From: Lichtheimia corymbifera B2541
Lineage: Eukaryota > Mucoromycota > Mucoromycetes > Mucorales > Lichtheimiaceae
DNA: 47,364 nucleotides
Assembly: GCA_000697475.1 (NCBI GenBank)
Contig: JNEU01000635.1
Coordinates: 1-47,364 of the forward strand
Direction: 5' to 3'
Part shown: positions 20,758 to 32,433 of the stretch, in pieces
Numbering within the stretch: the stretch's first letter is position 1
How the letters are laid out: the number at the start of each line of letters is the position of its first letter
Position numbers and translations under genes: made by a program
Notes under the pieces: generated by a model
What the model saw: the letters and a program-made list of their open reading frames with translations, nothing else
Told to the model about the DNA's origin: nothing
Databases searched by the model: none

Positions 20758-22094
20758 TCATTAGTGCTCGGCCGCTAAAACGCGCAAAGATTACCTACCC
20801 ACTGTGCCTTGTTTCTCCTAAATGTGTGCACATCACCTACCCGACAAGAACAACAAAACACCTAAAAAAACTTCATGTCATAGCAAAAAAGAGAACGAAT
20901 CCGAAAAGTACATTATACCAGACACACTCACACACAAAGCATTCTTTCATTGTCACCCTTCCTCACTCCTTCCTCGAAAACAAAACCATAAGACCAGAGA
21001 TCTCTCATGCAGAAAAAAACCACCCCCCGCCATGCCACATACCAAAAATGTATACTGTATCCTGACCCCCTTCAATGTTTGTAATTTATAATCCATCTAT
21101 GATGATCTACGTATATCTAACAGCAATATCATGCTCGCTTGATTATTATCTTTCGTTCATTATTCTTGCTATTGTCGTCGTTATAACAGCAGCAACCACA
21201 TGAAAAAAGCGTATAGTGCGCGTATTCCAATAAAAGCTCCCTTTTTCTTACGTTGTACAACAGTACACACACAATCAATGGCGATCTGGGCAATCGACCC
21301 GCCCTTTTTTTTCTCGTCCATGGTCGTCACCATAATCATTAACATCCCAAGACCAATACAACACTGATCATGCGCTCGTCGTACAAAAAGAGACTACTTA
21401 TCGATATACGGAGCATCTCATACATCACCAACGTTACCCACCACCCACCCATTCTATCCACATGTCAATACCACTATGCTCCAACCTTGTTTTACCCAAT
21501 CTAGCCATGGCCGCTCATCATCACTATTTCTGCTGGCACATGCCATTGGATTCCCACCTTGCCCTTTTACGCGTGTAGCTCATTTGCATCTGCATATGAT
21601 AATGATTCTCCGACATGGGTGGTGGTGATGATGACAACAATGGCAGTGTAATCCTCAATGATCTCATTGCCAACAGATCCATAGGATAAACCAAGGCAAC
21701 ACATGGATGCAAAAGCGCGATTATGAATGCCCGTGGGAACAACAGGGTGCACACACACACACACACACACACACACGGGGCAATGTCGCGTAGTGTTCTT
21801 AAAACAGCTTTGGTGGGGTTAAATATCATATGCTCAGCAAAAAACGGCGATCTCTATTCTTTGTTGTACTAACCAATCGTTACGCCACTCGTCATCGTTC
21901 CAGCAACAAAGGAACCGAATGGATGGGATGCAATGTGTATGCATGCAATCGCCGCATCAAATGCATGTACGTGCACGTCCAAACCGCTGGATCCCATTTT
22001 AAAAGCGACCATGATGCTTACAACAGTAAATGATATTTTTTATTGAACACATGATGGTGGGGATGAAGAAGAAACAATAAACAAAGCAATGAAT
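20758..22094. other. Gene-poor stretch
   Basis: Includes C/A-rich sequence (20850-21010) and a CA microsatellite at about 21751-21776. The final part is the 3' flank of the C2-domain gene on the minus strand. No convincing gene was seen. Confidence 0.4.
21751..21776. repeat. (CA)n microsatellite
   Basis: About 13 uninterrupted CA dinucleotides. The minus-strand reading gives artefactual poly-Val-Cys ORFs. Confidence 0.95.
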
Positions 22095-23081
22095 TTACAT
22101 TGGCTGCCAGAGAGAGTGGGCTGCACCAGGCATCCAAGTGGGGTTAGAAGTGTGACCTTGAAGGCAAACATAAGTGTGGCCATGGTATTGAACGCGATCG
22201 CCTGGTGCATAGGTTCCCACAGGATCCCATTCGGACGCTCCTCCTCCTCCATGATGACGGCTTTCATGTTGGTGATGATGGTGTTCACCACCTTGATGAT
22301 GATGATGATGCTCACCACCTTGATGATGGTTACCACCGTGTGCACGTCGTTGCTCCTCTTCTTGTTTACGACGTCGCTCCTCAGCTTCTTCATGTTCACG
22401 TCGTCGTTGTTGTTCTTCCATTTGTTGACGTTCACGTTCCAATCGCTCCTTTTCTTCTTCCATTTGCTGACGTTCTTGTTCCTTTTGCTCTTCCTTTTGT
22501 TCATGATCCTTATAGAGCTTGTGACCCAAAAAGCCTGCGCCAATAGCAAGGGCACCACCAAGAACAGCAGTGCCTACATCACCAGCAAGAGCCTTGTGAC
22601 GCATAGACTTGATGCGCTTAGCATGCTCCTCGCTAATATACGATGGTCCTTGTACAGGTTGCATGGATTGTTGTTGTTGAGCAGGTGGGCTATTGAAGCC
22701 GGAGGCAGTGATGGTCAAATGAAGACGGCCAGCATCCTTTCCCTTGATATTGTAGATGGTGTAAATTGCATTGACGTGTCCACCAGGTGCTTGAACAATA
22801 GGAGCCAACTTGATTGCACAAAAGCCAATCACTTGATCCACACCGTGTTCCTCATCCATCACCTCTACAAACATCTCTTGCTCACCACGCAAAGGCGATT
22901 CGAGAGTTTGATTCCAAGTCGCGTTGATACCAGCATCCTTGGCAGTAAATGTCTTTTGCCAATCCTTTTCTTCGAGATTCAATGCATAACGAACATAGGG
23001 ATCTTGTTTGCCGGTGTCAACATCTTGCATGTTGGTTGCAGAGTTCACGACGACCTTGAGTGTGCCTTCAGTTTGCAGCAT
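22095..23081 (-). CDS. C2 domain - Gly-rich hydrophobic - coiled coil - His-rich - CBM5/12 fusion protein
   Basis: Single exon, 328 residues, no signal peptide. Residues 5-127 read as a C2 domain: GTLKVVVNSATNM, then DPYVRY, WNQTLE, VMDEEHGVDQVIG. C2 domains bind membranes, often with calcium. Residues 165-187 are a Gly/Ala-rich hydrophobic stretch (GTAVLGGALAIGAGFLG) like a glycine zipper or short membrane insert. Residues 190-246 are a charged Glu/Gln/Arg coiled coil. Residues 247-276 are His/Gly-rich with runs of four to five His. Residues 285-328 (WDPVGTYAPGDRVQYHGHTYVC, then NPTW and LWQP) match a type 5/12 carbohydrate-binding module, normally found on secreted chitinases. A cytosolic C2 protein ending in a chitin-type module is unusual. 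It may link membranes and cell wall by unconventional secretion, or the module may bind something else. The lack of introns contrasts with its neighbours. Domain calls are from pattern recognition. Confidence 0.88.
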   Translation of the reverse strand: MLQTEGTLKVVVNSATNMQDVDTGKQDPYVRYALNLEEKDWQKTFTAKDAGINATWNQTLESPLRGEQEMFVEVMDEEHGVDQVIGFCAIKLAPIVQAPGGHVNAIYTIYNIKGKDAGRLHLTITASGFNSPPAQQQQSMQPVQGPSYISEEHAKRIKSMRHKALAGDVGTAVLGGALAIGAGFLGHKLYKDHEQKEEQKEQERQQMEEEKERLERERQQMEEQQRRREHEEAEERRRKQEEEQRRAHGGNHHQGGEHHHHHQGGEHHHHQHESRHHGGGGASEWDPVGTYAPGDRVQYHGHTYVCLQGHTSNPTWMPGAAHSLWQPM

Positions 23082-25113
23082 GATTGAAAGTGGTAGAGTA
23101 TAAGAAAAAAATAAAGGAAGAAAAAAGGGTGTTAGATCAGAATAGCTTACCCACCCCTCTTTTTAAATGCAGGCATCCAATTACTGTTTTCTTTGATTTC
23201 TTTCTCATTTACGCCTGCATAGCTGTCAATGACATCACGACCAAGTCGCGTCGTCGACAAGAATAGACAAAGCAAAAAGCGCTAGTGGCGATTATTTTCA
23301 GCGACTGTGTGGGTATGCTATTTGATTTGTTTGTGTATTTTTGGGGCAAGTACGCTCTATACCTAAAGCAGTAAAGTGGCAATTCCTCCTATTCGGAACA
23401 AATGGCTCGGCCGTTTCAAGAGAAAGAAGCAAAAGCATCAACGTCTTCTTGCATGCATAAGGAAAAGAGGTGTTATGCCTATTTTCCTTTCTTTCAATCC
23501 GATCCCCGACATCCGCTTGGCGCTTTTTTTGCCCAGAACATCAGGTGCGGAGAACATCACGTGTGAAGATTCCCCTATTATTTTCTGTAAATGGTACATG
23601 GTACCAAGATGTCATCGCCATTGACGTTGCCTTTGAAGCCGACAAAGAATGATATGATTGTTGCGCAAAAGTGGTTCGAGAAAAACTAGAATCAACGTGG
23701 AAAAGATTTACTACCCACACAGGTTCAAGGCCATATATGACAGCTGAACCAGCCCTTTCAAGTTCAAAACAGGAAACGGAGTCGTAAGCTTTGCGGAAAC
23801 CTTAACCTTGTCCTCGTTACTCTACTTGCACCGTGCGTTGGATCATTATATACCACGCTTTGTGTGAGATGGGACAAAGAGTGGCACGCTCCAAGTAGCT
23901 TGTATCCAGAAGAAACAGCTCATTCCATTGAACAGCTCATTGTCTCCCATTAATAGAGGCTGCATAATGTTGATCATTGTCGGATTATACCAGCTACTAG
24001 CAAGCCTTCGCCATATGTATCCACGCAGCTGTTACCCGGGAAGTCTCGGTTGTCATCGTGGTGCATGCTATTATTGTAAAACGAATCATCATCATTATCC
24101 TGATCTCGTGTTATGCATCACAATAATAAAGCTTGTTTCAAACGCACTCATGCCTAACATGATAACATCCGATCTCCTCCGTCAGTTTAGTTATGCCTCG
24201 GGTGAAACAATTAGTTTCATTACCACAATACAGGTAGGCGAAGGACCGACAGCAAACAATATATGCTCCATCACACTTGCACACACATGCAAAACGCCTA
24301 GTTTGTGCATTGATGCTATCGTGATTGCGTATCGAGGAAATCGCTCCTGATTATGTAATTCCCGTAATGGGTAGATGTCGTAAGGATGGGGCTGTGTTGT
24401 TAAGGTTGTTGTATTATGGCGTGGTTGTTGTTGTTACCGTCATCTCCTCTCTTTTTCTTATGCACGCCCATCTTTTTTGACACCACATGTCCCAAATCGA
24501 TGACTAATTACAAGAGAAAAAAGGTGAGTTGTACAAAGTTCGATCAACGTCCTTTCATTTAGACACTGACATGCTGTGCTACAAAAATCCCATTCCGCAC
24601 AAGTTGGATGCATTTCTCTCCCTCTCTTTTTGTCGCTTGCTCAGTGTCATTTATATCGTTCACCTCCCCCATCTTGACGCAACAATAGAAGTGACATTGC
24701 GTAGCATGGTGGCGTCTACTTTTTCAATGGAATATCCCAAAGCCAATCGCTCGTTCACTAGCATGTCCCATCTTCGACGCCAGCTACTACCGAAAACAAA
24801 AGGTAATTCTTCTCTTTAGCTTTGTATGCATACGTTGTTTCGGTCATAATGCTGTCGATGATGGCGTTGTGAAGCTATTGGCCTATCTCAAGAAGCCTTT
24901 AGCGATGGTGGTGGTAATAGTGGTGGTGTGATTAGTATAGTAGCCAAGAAAAAAAAAAAAGAGGGCGGGGTTTCTGTTCTGGCACATCACACATCACACA
25001 TACACAACACATACGCACGGCACATAGTTTTTGTTTTCTTTTCCCAAATCTAATATTGCAGCATTCTTTTCTCTTTACCTTCCTTTTCTCCTTTCCTTTT
25101 CCGTGCTACAGAT
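23082..25113. other. Gene-poor divergent region (2 kb)
   Basis: Lies between the starts of the C2-domain gene (-) and the methyltransferase gene (+). Frames at 23928-24350 and 24529-24819 lack recognisable domains or splice-consistent extension and were not called. CACACATCACACAT repeats and a T/C-rich leader precede 25114. It probably holds promoters and long leaders. Confidence 0.4.
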
Positions 25114-26714
25114 ATGCCTAGCGGTACAGGATTTGGTCTCATGCGTCTGTTTACGAGAAAATCGCCGCGTAGTCATTCTAGCAAAAAGAAGTTGCCTGCA
25201 GGCGAGCAAGAATCCGAGTCGACGACCAGCACCATGTCTTCGACTGAAACGACTTCGATACATCGTTACGATAGCGGACGACGATATAATGCACGACAAG
25301 ATATTCCTTATCTTCTTCCAAACGATGAAGAAGGTAAAAAATGATTACAGGCACTATACCACCACGACCTCGACCACCATCACATGCTCGACACTAACAT
25401 CAGACCAATTCATCAGAAAACGATCGCGCACACCAACAGCATTGGATGATCAATGTTGCTTTTGGCAGCAACTTTGATGCACCCGTTCAAGATGCATTAG
25501 AAAAGGGCATCGAAGTATTGGACTCGGGTTGTGGTAAGATTGAAATATGTTTATATGATTAAAAGACGTATACATCATCTAACTCGATACACTCTACAAC
25601 ATAGGACCAGCTACATGGACCTTGGAAATGGCAGAAAAGTACCCCAATTCGACGTTCAATGGCACAGACATATCACCACGATTTCCACAGACGATCAAGC
25701 CTCCCAACTGTCATTTCTTCATTCACAACATTGTCGATCCTGCACCGTTTCCTGATAGCACCTTCATGTTTATCCACCAGCGTCTCTTATCACTGGGTAT
25801 CCTTGAGAATGAATGGGATAAGGTATATAAAATAGTTGACGAGAAATGACGTCGTGATGATGCTATTTCTTTCTTTCATGATGGCTGACAATCATTTATT
25901 TTCCTTTCAGGCACTCGCCGATCTCATGCGGACGCTGAAACCAGGTGGTTGGATCGAGCTTTTGGAGGTAAAAATAAATCTGGGTGGGGGGGGGGGGGGA
26001 GAGAGTAATTGAAGGTGGTTTCGGTGCATGGACTTTTTTCACACACACACGTGTTTTGCTTTACAACATTCCCTTTGACAATGTTTTTTTGGTTCATAGA
26101 TCTCTTATGCTCAATATGAGAATGCTGGTCCCAAGGTGACTTTGCTTATGCAATCAGGTATGTGTCATTATGGGAAATGGAGGTAAAAAGCATGGGGTAA
26201 ACGGACGGGGTACCCGAAAAATGGGCGATCGGTGGTCCATCCATTTTTTTTGCTCTCCTCACTTCCCAGGAACCTTTCTTTTTCTACCTCGGATGTTGGG
26301 GCTAATGAATTGTATGGGATCCAATATAGTGGTTACGTATGGCAAATCCAAAGGTCTGAACCCCGGTGCTGCACACGTGCTCGATGACATGTTGACACAA
26401 GCTGGGGCTGTCAACATTTCCTCACGACGAGTTGCCATCCCTTTGAATCATGGTGGAAAGCTTGGTGATCTCTTTTGGTATGCTTCATTTCGTCATTTAT
26501 ATTCTTTCACTTACGCAATCCAATATTCTACAGGGACGACTTTAAAGATATCTTTATGGCATTGTACCCAGTTGTCGGTAGACTTCACAGTGATCTGGCT
26601 GATATTGAAGAGTATAAGCGATTCTTGGATGCTTGTAAGACTGAATGCAGTGAACACCAAACGGCACTCTATTGGTATCGCAGCTGTGGTCAAAAGCCTA
26701 GCAACGACGAGTAA
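25114..26714 (+). CDS. Class I SAM-dependent methyltransferase (fungal LaeA-like expanded family)
   Basis: Exons 25114-25333, 25417-25533, 25605-25822, 25911-25967, 26100-26157, 26270-26477, 26534-26714; 352 residues. The Rossmann-type SAM-binding motif I is EVLDSGCGPATWT (Asp109, Gly111, Gly113). The acidic motif II is FNGTDISP, the following block is NCHFFIHNIVD, and motif III is LKPGGWIELLE. The N-terminal ~75 residues are Ser/Thr-rich, with a short conserved IPYLLPNDEEENDRAHQQHW stretch typical of this family. The C-terminal helices (DLFWDDFKDIFMALYPVV) also fit. Members are numerous in Mucoromycota and other fungi and methylate unknown or small-molecule substrates; LaeA is a distant regulator relative. 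The substrate cannot be assigned. The motif I first glycine position holds Ser (DSG rather than DIG), still compatible with binding. Intron 4 contains a long G-run near 25984-26000. Confidence 0.88.
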
Positions 26715-27305
26715 ATCGATTTGAGCAACAATCACATTCCCTTTCTCCCCACCCACCCATTCTTCCTTATACCGCACTTATTCCCTTCCATTTTTACACC
26801 TCCAACAATCGTTTTCTTTCTTTCTCTCTATTTCCCCTTTACCACACTATCTCTTCCCTTTTACTTTTTTACGCAACAGCACAAGTACCAGCCACGACCA
26901 TTCTGGAAAAAATAGTGCTTCTTCATCACCACCCTTCATCTTCAACTCCATTTGTATATGTATGCTTCTATACTTCCCTTACGCTTTGTAGCTTAGAAAG
27001 TTTTTTTTCTTTACCACCTTTTTTTCATCACCACCTTATGTTTGTCCACTTGACATGCTTCCCTTCTTTTTGTACAAGATCCCACTGTTCTGCATTAAAG
27101 AAAAGTAGTGTAATATCTTTTTGACATTCGTCTGTCATATGTGTGTACGTTGATAATCAATCCCGTCAATGCTAATAGTAAATGATATGATTTGTATTTT
27201 ACAAGCGACAAGAAAGGAAACATGCATCTAGTGGGTACAAGAGTCTGACAAGACAAGAAGAAAATGTGTAATGTGAACGTGCTGAAAGGGGGATATCGTG
27301 AAGGT
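26715..27305. other. Convergent 3' region
   Basis: Lies between the stops of the methyltransferase (+) and Sqt1 (-). It is strongly pyrimidine-rich on the + strand (26740-27080), giving several spurious short ORFs. No gene was seen. Confidence 0.5.
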
Positions 27306-29103
27306 TTAAGCCTTAAACACAAGGCAGGTGCCATCATCGGAAGCTGTGACAACAGTCTTGCCATCACTATAAGGACCACATTAGTAACATACCCCTTGGA
27401 TCATTGTGCCTAATTTACCTTGATACAGCAAAATCCAAAATACCATCACGATGACCTGACCAGTTCTTGATGCATTGACCTGTCCGAGCATCCCACAAGC
27501 GAATGGAGCGATCCACAGAGCAAGACACAAGGAAAGGTGAGTTTTGCACAAATTTGACCTTGACCACAGCATCCTATAAAGAAAGGGATGAATGAGTACA
27601 AGCACATTTTAAAAAGGCCAAATGTCTTTACCTCATGATTCAAAGTTTGACGCAAACGCTGTGTCTGAACATCCCAGATTGAGATAGTACCATCGGTTGA
27701 TCCAGTAGCAGCCAATGCGAGCCTATTTTACAATCTAAGTCACCCTTGAATGGATATTCATTTCCTTTGCAAAACTTACACATCACAGAAATCAGCTGTC
27801 TCCACAGAGTCGCTATGGTTCTCAAGAGCACTGACAATCTATATCACGGCGCGCGTTAACATCATTGCACTTTTTTTGGTATCCCCAAGACAATACATAC
27901 CTGGCCATTGGTAAGGTTGACGAGACGAGCATTACCATCCATGGCGCCGGTAATAGCCAAGGTGCTATCCTTGTTGACAGCCACAGTGACGACAGGCTCT
28001 CTATGGAAGCGAGCATCATCACCTGAGAGGCGTACTTCAGATGCAGCAGACTTGGGGTCCCAAACAATGAACGAGGTATCTTCAGAAACCGTAACGATCT
28101 TTTTGCCATCAGGAGTGAATTTGCCAGAGGTTACAGGTGCAGCATGGCCGTTAAAGATGTTCATGAACTTGCCGCTGGGCACTGCAAATGCAAGAAATTA
28201 ATACAATGGTTACGCCATCCCTTTCATGATACTTACTGGCCCACATCCAAATGGTAGAATCCGATGCACCTGCCAACAAAATATTGCCTTTGGGATGCCA
28301 ATCAATCCACTACCATCATTGCTATCTATCAGCGATTGCTCCTGTATGAATCATCCTCAAATACATACCACAATCTCATCTGGACCTTCCACAGCTGTGC
28401 AGAATTCACCGGTGGCCGACTTCCAAACGCGCACTTTACCATCCATGCCAGCTGATGCAACATACTCGCCATCCACGCTAAAGCCAACAGCAGTAACTGA
28501 ATCGGTGTGGCCTGATAATTCGTACAACGTCTCGCCAGTATCGTTTCTCCAAATATAGCTCTTGTCATCACCGCCACCACTGACCATGATGGTAGGGTCC
28601 TTGGGGTGCATAGCAATGGCATAGACAGGCTCTAGTGAGTCAGATCACGTGATGTTGATTAGTAATTGAAGGGATCCTACATCGTCGTCCTTCTCCCCTC
28701 ATTTTACCTCGATGATCAAAAAAGCCTTGAACAGAATCATCAGCCAATTCCATCATGTTCTCGTCATCAGCGGATTGTCTCACGTCAAAACCTTCCAATG
28801 GGTTGCTTCCTTCAGCTAAAATCAATGATCCAAGTTGTTGTTGTTAGGTTACAGGCTATACAATGATATCAAGGTAGGTAGAGGTATGTTACCCATATCA
28901 TCATCATCGGATTCGTCATCATCCATAGGTTCTCCTTGATCATCATTGACAGTATCTTCTTCAAGAATGTCTTCGGTGCGGATATATTCCTCGTCCACGA
29001 TATCTTGGGTCTGGTGCTGCCAACATTGAATGCATTACGATCAGCGATCTGAGAGTCCCATGACGCCCATGGTGATAAGATTACCTCGTCGTGTTCTGAC
29101 ATG
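27306..29103 (-). CDS. SQT1: Sqt1/AAMP WD40 protein (ribosomal protein uL16 chaperone)
   Basis: Minus-strand exons: 29103-29086, 29016-28893, 28815-28708, 28631-28369, 28309-28237, 28181-27901, 27838-27780, 27722-27632, 27573-27419, 27366-27306; 410 residues. An acidic N-terminus (EEDTVNDDQGEPMDDDESDDDD) precedes seven to eight WD40 repeats, e.g. GHTDSVTAVGFSVDGEYVASAG with GKVRVWKS, GHAAPVTSGKFTPDGKKIVTVS, and SVDRSIRLWDARTGQCIKNWSGH, ending FKA. This acidic head plus propeller is the layout of yeast Sqt1 and animal AAMP. Sqt1 binds newly made uL16 (Rpl10) and delivers it to the 60S subunit in the cytosol. The exon 2 acceptor could instead be six bases later, at 29010; both keep frame. The first exon encodes only MSEHDE. 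The family call is good but rests on overall layout rather than a unique motif. Confidence 0.85.
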
Positions 29104-29688
29104 GGATTAGTAAAGAGTTGCTTGAAAAAGAAAAAAAAAAAGTGGACAACTGCAAACTTTTTGATCGTATTGCTCACCCAGCAAATTCACATTAGCCCCG
29201 ACGACGACCATCTCAGCCTGCCATGCTTTATAATCCATTGACGTATAACACAATGGCCCTCCAGCTATAATGAAGCTTTTTCTTATCATACCCCGTGTTC
29301 TCAAGCTATCGAATCCAATCATAGTCAACAATGACATACATCTACATATATATTTAGAACCATTTGACTTCATAGTATATCTTTGTCGATGATTTATAAT
29401 ATTAACATTGAAACCATTTAATATGATACATGAACGAGGTTCTTGCAGGGACCTTCCTTCTTTCTAATAACTTGATATGTTATTGTTGTAACCCATCATG
29501 TCGTGACTACTTGGCAGAGGAGAGGAGAGAGAGGGTTGTTGCACCCCTCCCCCCAATTTGTAGCTGAGCTGCGTTGCCATTTACACATCTCTTTCTCGGT
29601 CAACTTGATCAACCGCTCCTTGTTCACATTTATCACACCATATAAACACACACACACTCACACATACAACACCGCTTGACCTGAACAC
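29104..29688. other. Divergent promoter region, Sqt1 / CK1
   Basis: 585 bp shared upstream region. It carries the CK1 TATA box at 29641 and a GA-rich run (29518-29532) followed by a C-run. No extra gene was recognised. Confidence 0.5.
29641..29646 (+). promoter_or_regulatory. TATA box of the CK1 kinase gene
   Basis: TATAAA lies 48 bp before the ATG at 29689, followed by a CACACACA leader. Confidence 0.5.
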
Positions 29689-31971
29689 ATGTCTTTGGAA
29701 GGTCGAGATATTATCGTCGGCGGCAAGTACAAGATTGGTCGAAAAATTGGTGCCGGCTCTTTTGGAGAGATTTACTTGGGTAAATGACGTTCTTTTCATG
29801 TGGGTGTGTCAGCATCCCTTTCCTGTTCCAGATGAAGCAACTCGACCCATCAGACTCATCCAACCATTGCCATTGTTGTCATTGCTACTGTATCCTGGTC
29901 TGGTTGTCTCCATATCTACCCATCCATCTTTATCTCTCTCTCCTTCTCTCCCACACACTTCCCACACTTTCCACTACCGACTTGCCCCTCTTGTGTGCGC
30001 GTGGATTCCAATCATGATGAATAATTAATCAATTGACTTTTCTTTCTACTTTTAGGTACCAACATTACCAGTGGAGAAGATATTGGCATCAAACTGGAGA
30101 GCATTCGAGCAGCGCATCCCCAGCTAGAATATGAAGCCCGCGTATACAAGACATTGGCCGGTGGTGTTGGCATCCCATTCTGTCGTTGGTATGGCAAAGA
30201 AGGCGAATACAATGTACTCGTCATGGATCTCTTGGGCCCCTCCTTGGAAGATTTGTTCAATTATTGCAAACGACGCTTCACCTTGAAAACTGTCCTTTTA
30301 TTGGCAGATCAATTGGTAAGATCAAGATCGAAAACCACTATTCCAGCAATGCTGACATATGTCTTCTTTCTATCAGTTGTCCCGTATAGAATATATTCAT
30401 TCCAAAGGTATATATAAAGAGTCATCACCATCATCTTTCCACTATTGCGTATTCACTGGGTTCCTTAGGTTTCATTCATCGTGATATCAAGCCTGATAAC
30501 TTCCTAATGGGTATCGGCAAGCGTGGTAACCAGGTCAACATGATCGACTTTGGTCTTGCCAAGCGATTCCGTGATCCACGAACCAACGTGCATATACCCT
30601 ATCGAGAGAACAAGAACCTCACTGGCACTCCACGTTATGCAAGCGTTAACACACATCTTGGCATAGGTAAAAGAGGGAGATGATGAAATAGGTTACACTT
30701 TTATTGATACAATCATATATATAGAGCAATCTCGTCGTGATGATCTTGAATCGCTTGGATATATCCTGGTCTACTTTTGTAAGGGCCAATTGCCATGGCA
30801 AGGCATTCGAGCACGGACAAAGAAGGAAAAGTATGACAAGATCATGGAGAAAAAGATGACAACACCTGCGGATGCGTTATGCCGGAGCCTGAGTCAGGAG
30901 TTTGCGATATACCTCAACTATGTCCGCTCCTTACGATTTGATGACAAGCCCGATTACTCTTATCTGCGCAAACTGTTCCGAGATCTCTTTGTTCGTGAAG
31001 GATATCAATATGATTATGTATTTGATTGGACAATTCGAAAAATGGCAAGTTACTTGTGAAAGGGGGGTTGTCATGTTTTCATTATCTAACCATGTTGGTA
31101 TCTATATAGCAAGAAAAGAAGCTGGCGGAGAACCAAGGGATGCGCATGGACCCACCTTTGTATAACAATGTGCCATACGATCCACTCCCTGTTCAGCAAC
31201 GTCGTCCTATGGTTACCACCGGTTTGCCATCTCCTGGTATTGGTCATCGCACTTCAACCACCCAGCCGTATCGAGCAGAATCAAAGTCGCCGGATACATC
31301 AAAGAGGCTCGATGATGTGATGCTTCAATATCAACAACAGCAACAGCAACAAAAGCTATTGCAGCATCAACAGCAGCAGTATAGTCATCAACCTCCCGTG
31401 ATGATTCCGCAATCGACTCCTCAAGATCATGCATACCTGCCCAATCATCATGGCTATGCTGGAACCGGCGGTGGAAGAATGCTTGTAAGGGATAACCAAG
31501 CCAGTGGTAAGTGCGGACGACTACGACAGCAGCATATTGGAACAGTCTTCCTAAATGAAATCATTCATTCTCCACCATTAGCAGGTTCCTCTTCCAACAG
31601 AATGTAAGCACAAATCTCCCTCTATTTTTTATCCCCCTTTGGCATGTGTTGTAAGCATGTGTTTTTTGTACTTATAAGTTCAGGAAATCCCCTGTTGTAG
31701 CCTGCGCACACAAAACAAGGCGCTCCCGAATGTCGGAAGTTCATCAGCCATGGCCACCCAGTCGCCGTCGTTCCTAGATCCTGCATCGACTTCATACCAT
31801 CACGATTATCTGCCTGAGAGTAATGTTGGGGCATCAGCTGGCATCCATGGTACAATGGATCTTAGATCATCGGCTGCTCTTCCAAGTGAACGATCCAAGA
31901 CGTTGGGCAACAACTCGACAAAGCCTCCCCTTCATATGTTTAATTCCTCAAGGCTCTACGATGACTTTTAA
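29689..31971 (+). CDS. HRR25: Casein kinase 1, delta/epsilon (Hrr25) type
   Basis: Exons 29689-29779, 30056-30315, 30377-30407, 30469-30666, 30725-31044, 31110-31506, 31582-31603, 31701-31971; 529 residues. Kinase domain about 15-290: Gly loop [11 protein letters not shown], catalytic Lys in [18 protein letters not shown], metal-binding IDFGLA, and the CK1-specific [18 protein letters not shown] and [13 protein letters not shown]1 delta/epsilon kinases act in ribosome maturation, ER-Golgi traffic, DNA repair and meiosis. The tail is Gln/Pro/Ser-rich (QQQQQQQ near 370-390) and disordered. The fifth intron (31045-31109) begins GCAAGT, so it is a GC-AG intron; using the nearby GT at 31049 instead would truncate the tail. 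The next acceptor is a tandem TTAGCAG, adding or skipping one Ala. The first intron is long (276 nt). Kinase identity is certain; the tail exons are less so. Confidence 0.93.
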
Positions 31972-32433
31972 AACCATTCATCCCACTTCCCACATATCAT
32001 CCGCTCTACTACGTGCCTCTATTATTCTCCAACAATAGCAACGACACTCACACACACACTCACATGCACACTCATGCACACACACACACACAACAATCAC
32101 AACGCACTCTCTATATACATCTTTAAACAGGATCATGCACTTTGTAAATTGTTTCCTTTGAGCAAATACCTCTTTTCTTTCATTGCTTCTTGATCGTTGT
32201 AAAAGGCTTTTATAATATCCAATGGTCATAGCTATTACTTATTTATTTGGATGAGAGAATCGACTATGCTTCATAATCAACTACATGCTTATGTGTCCTG
32301 CCTGTGTCCAACGAAACGTTGCGCAACACGAATTGCCATTTTGGGACATTTTTCAGGACACGACACAGCACGAAATGGACGCGAGTGTCTTTTGTCTCTC
32401 TCCTCTTTTCGTGTCAAAAACGTCAGCTCCACA
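31972..32433. other. Intergenic between CK1 and Nse4
   Basis: CK1 3' region with an interrupted (CA)n tract at 32043-32093, then the Nse4 upstream region. No further gene was seen. Confidence 0.5.

Noticed and set aside
21524..21829. Val-Cys repeat ORFs on the minus strand
   Set aside because: Translation of the CA microsatellite.
22089..23087. 332-codon ORF on the + strand opposite the C2-domain gene
   Set aside because: Leu/Phe/Met-rich antisense shadow of a well-supported coding sequence; no domain of its own.
23928..24819. ORFs of 140 and 96 codons in the 23-25 kb gap
   Set aside because: No recognised domain, no coherent splice extension and no convincing promoter.
26721..27124. Pro/Phe/Ser-rich ORFs after the methyltransferase
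   Set aside because: Products of a pyrimidine-rich 3' UTR, not genes.
32251..32433. 61-residue N-terminal extension of Nse4
   Set aside because: The frame is open but the residues do not resemble Nse4, and a Met sits just before the conserved start.
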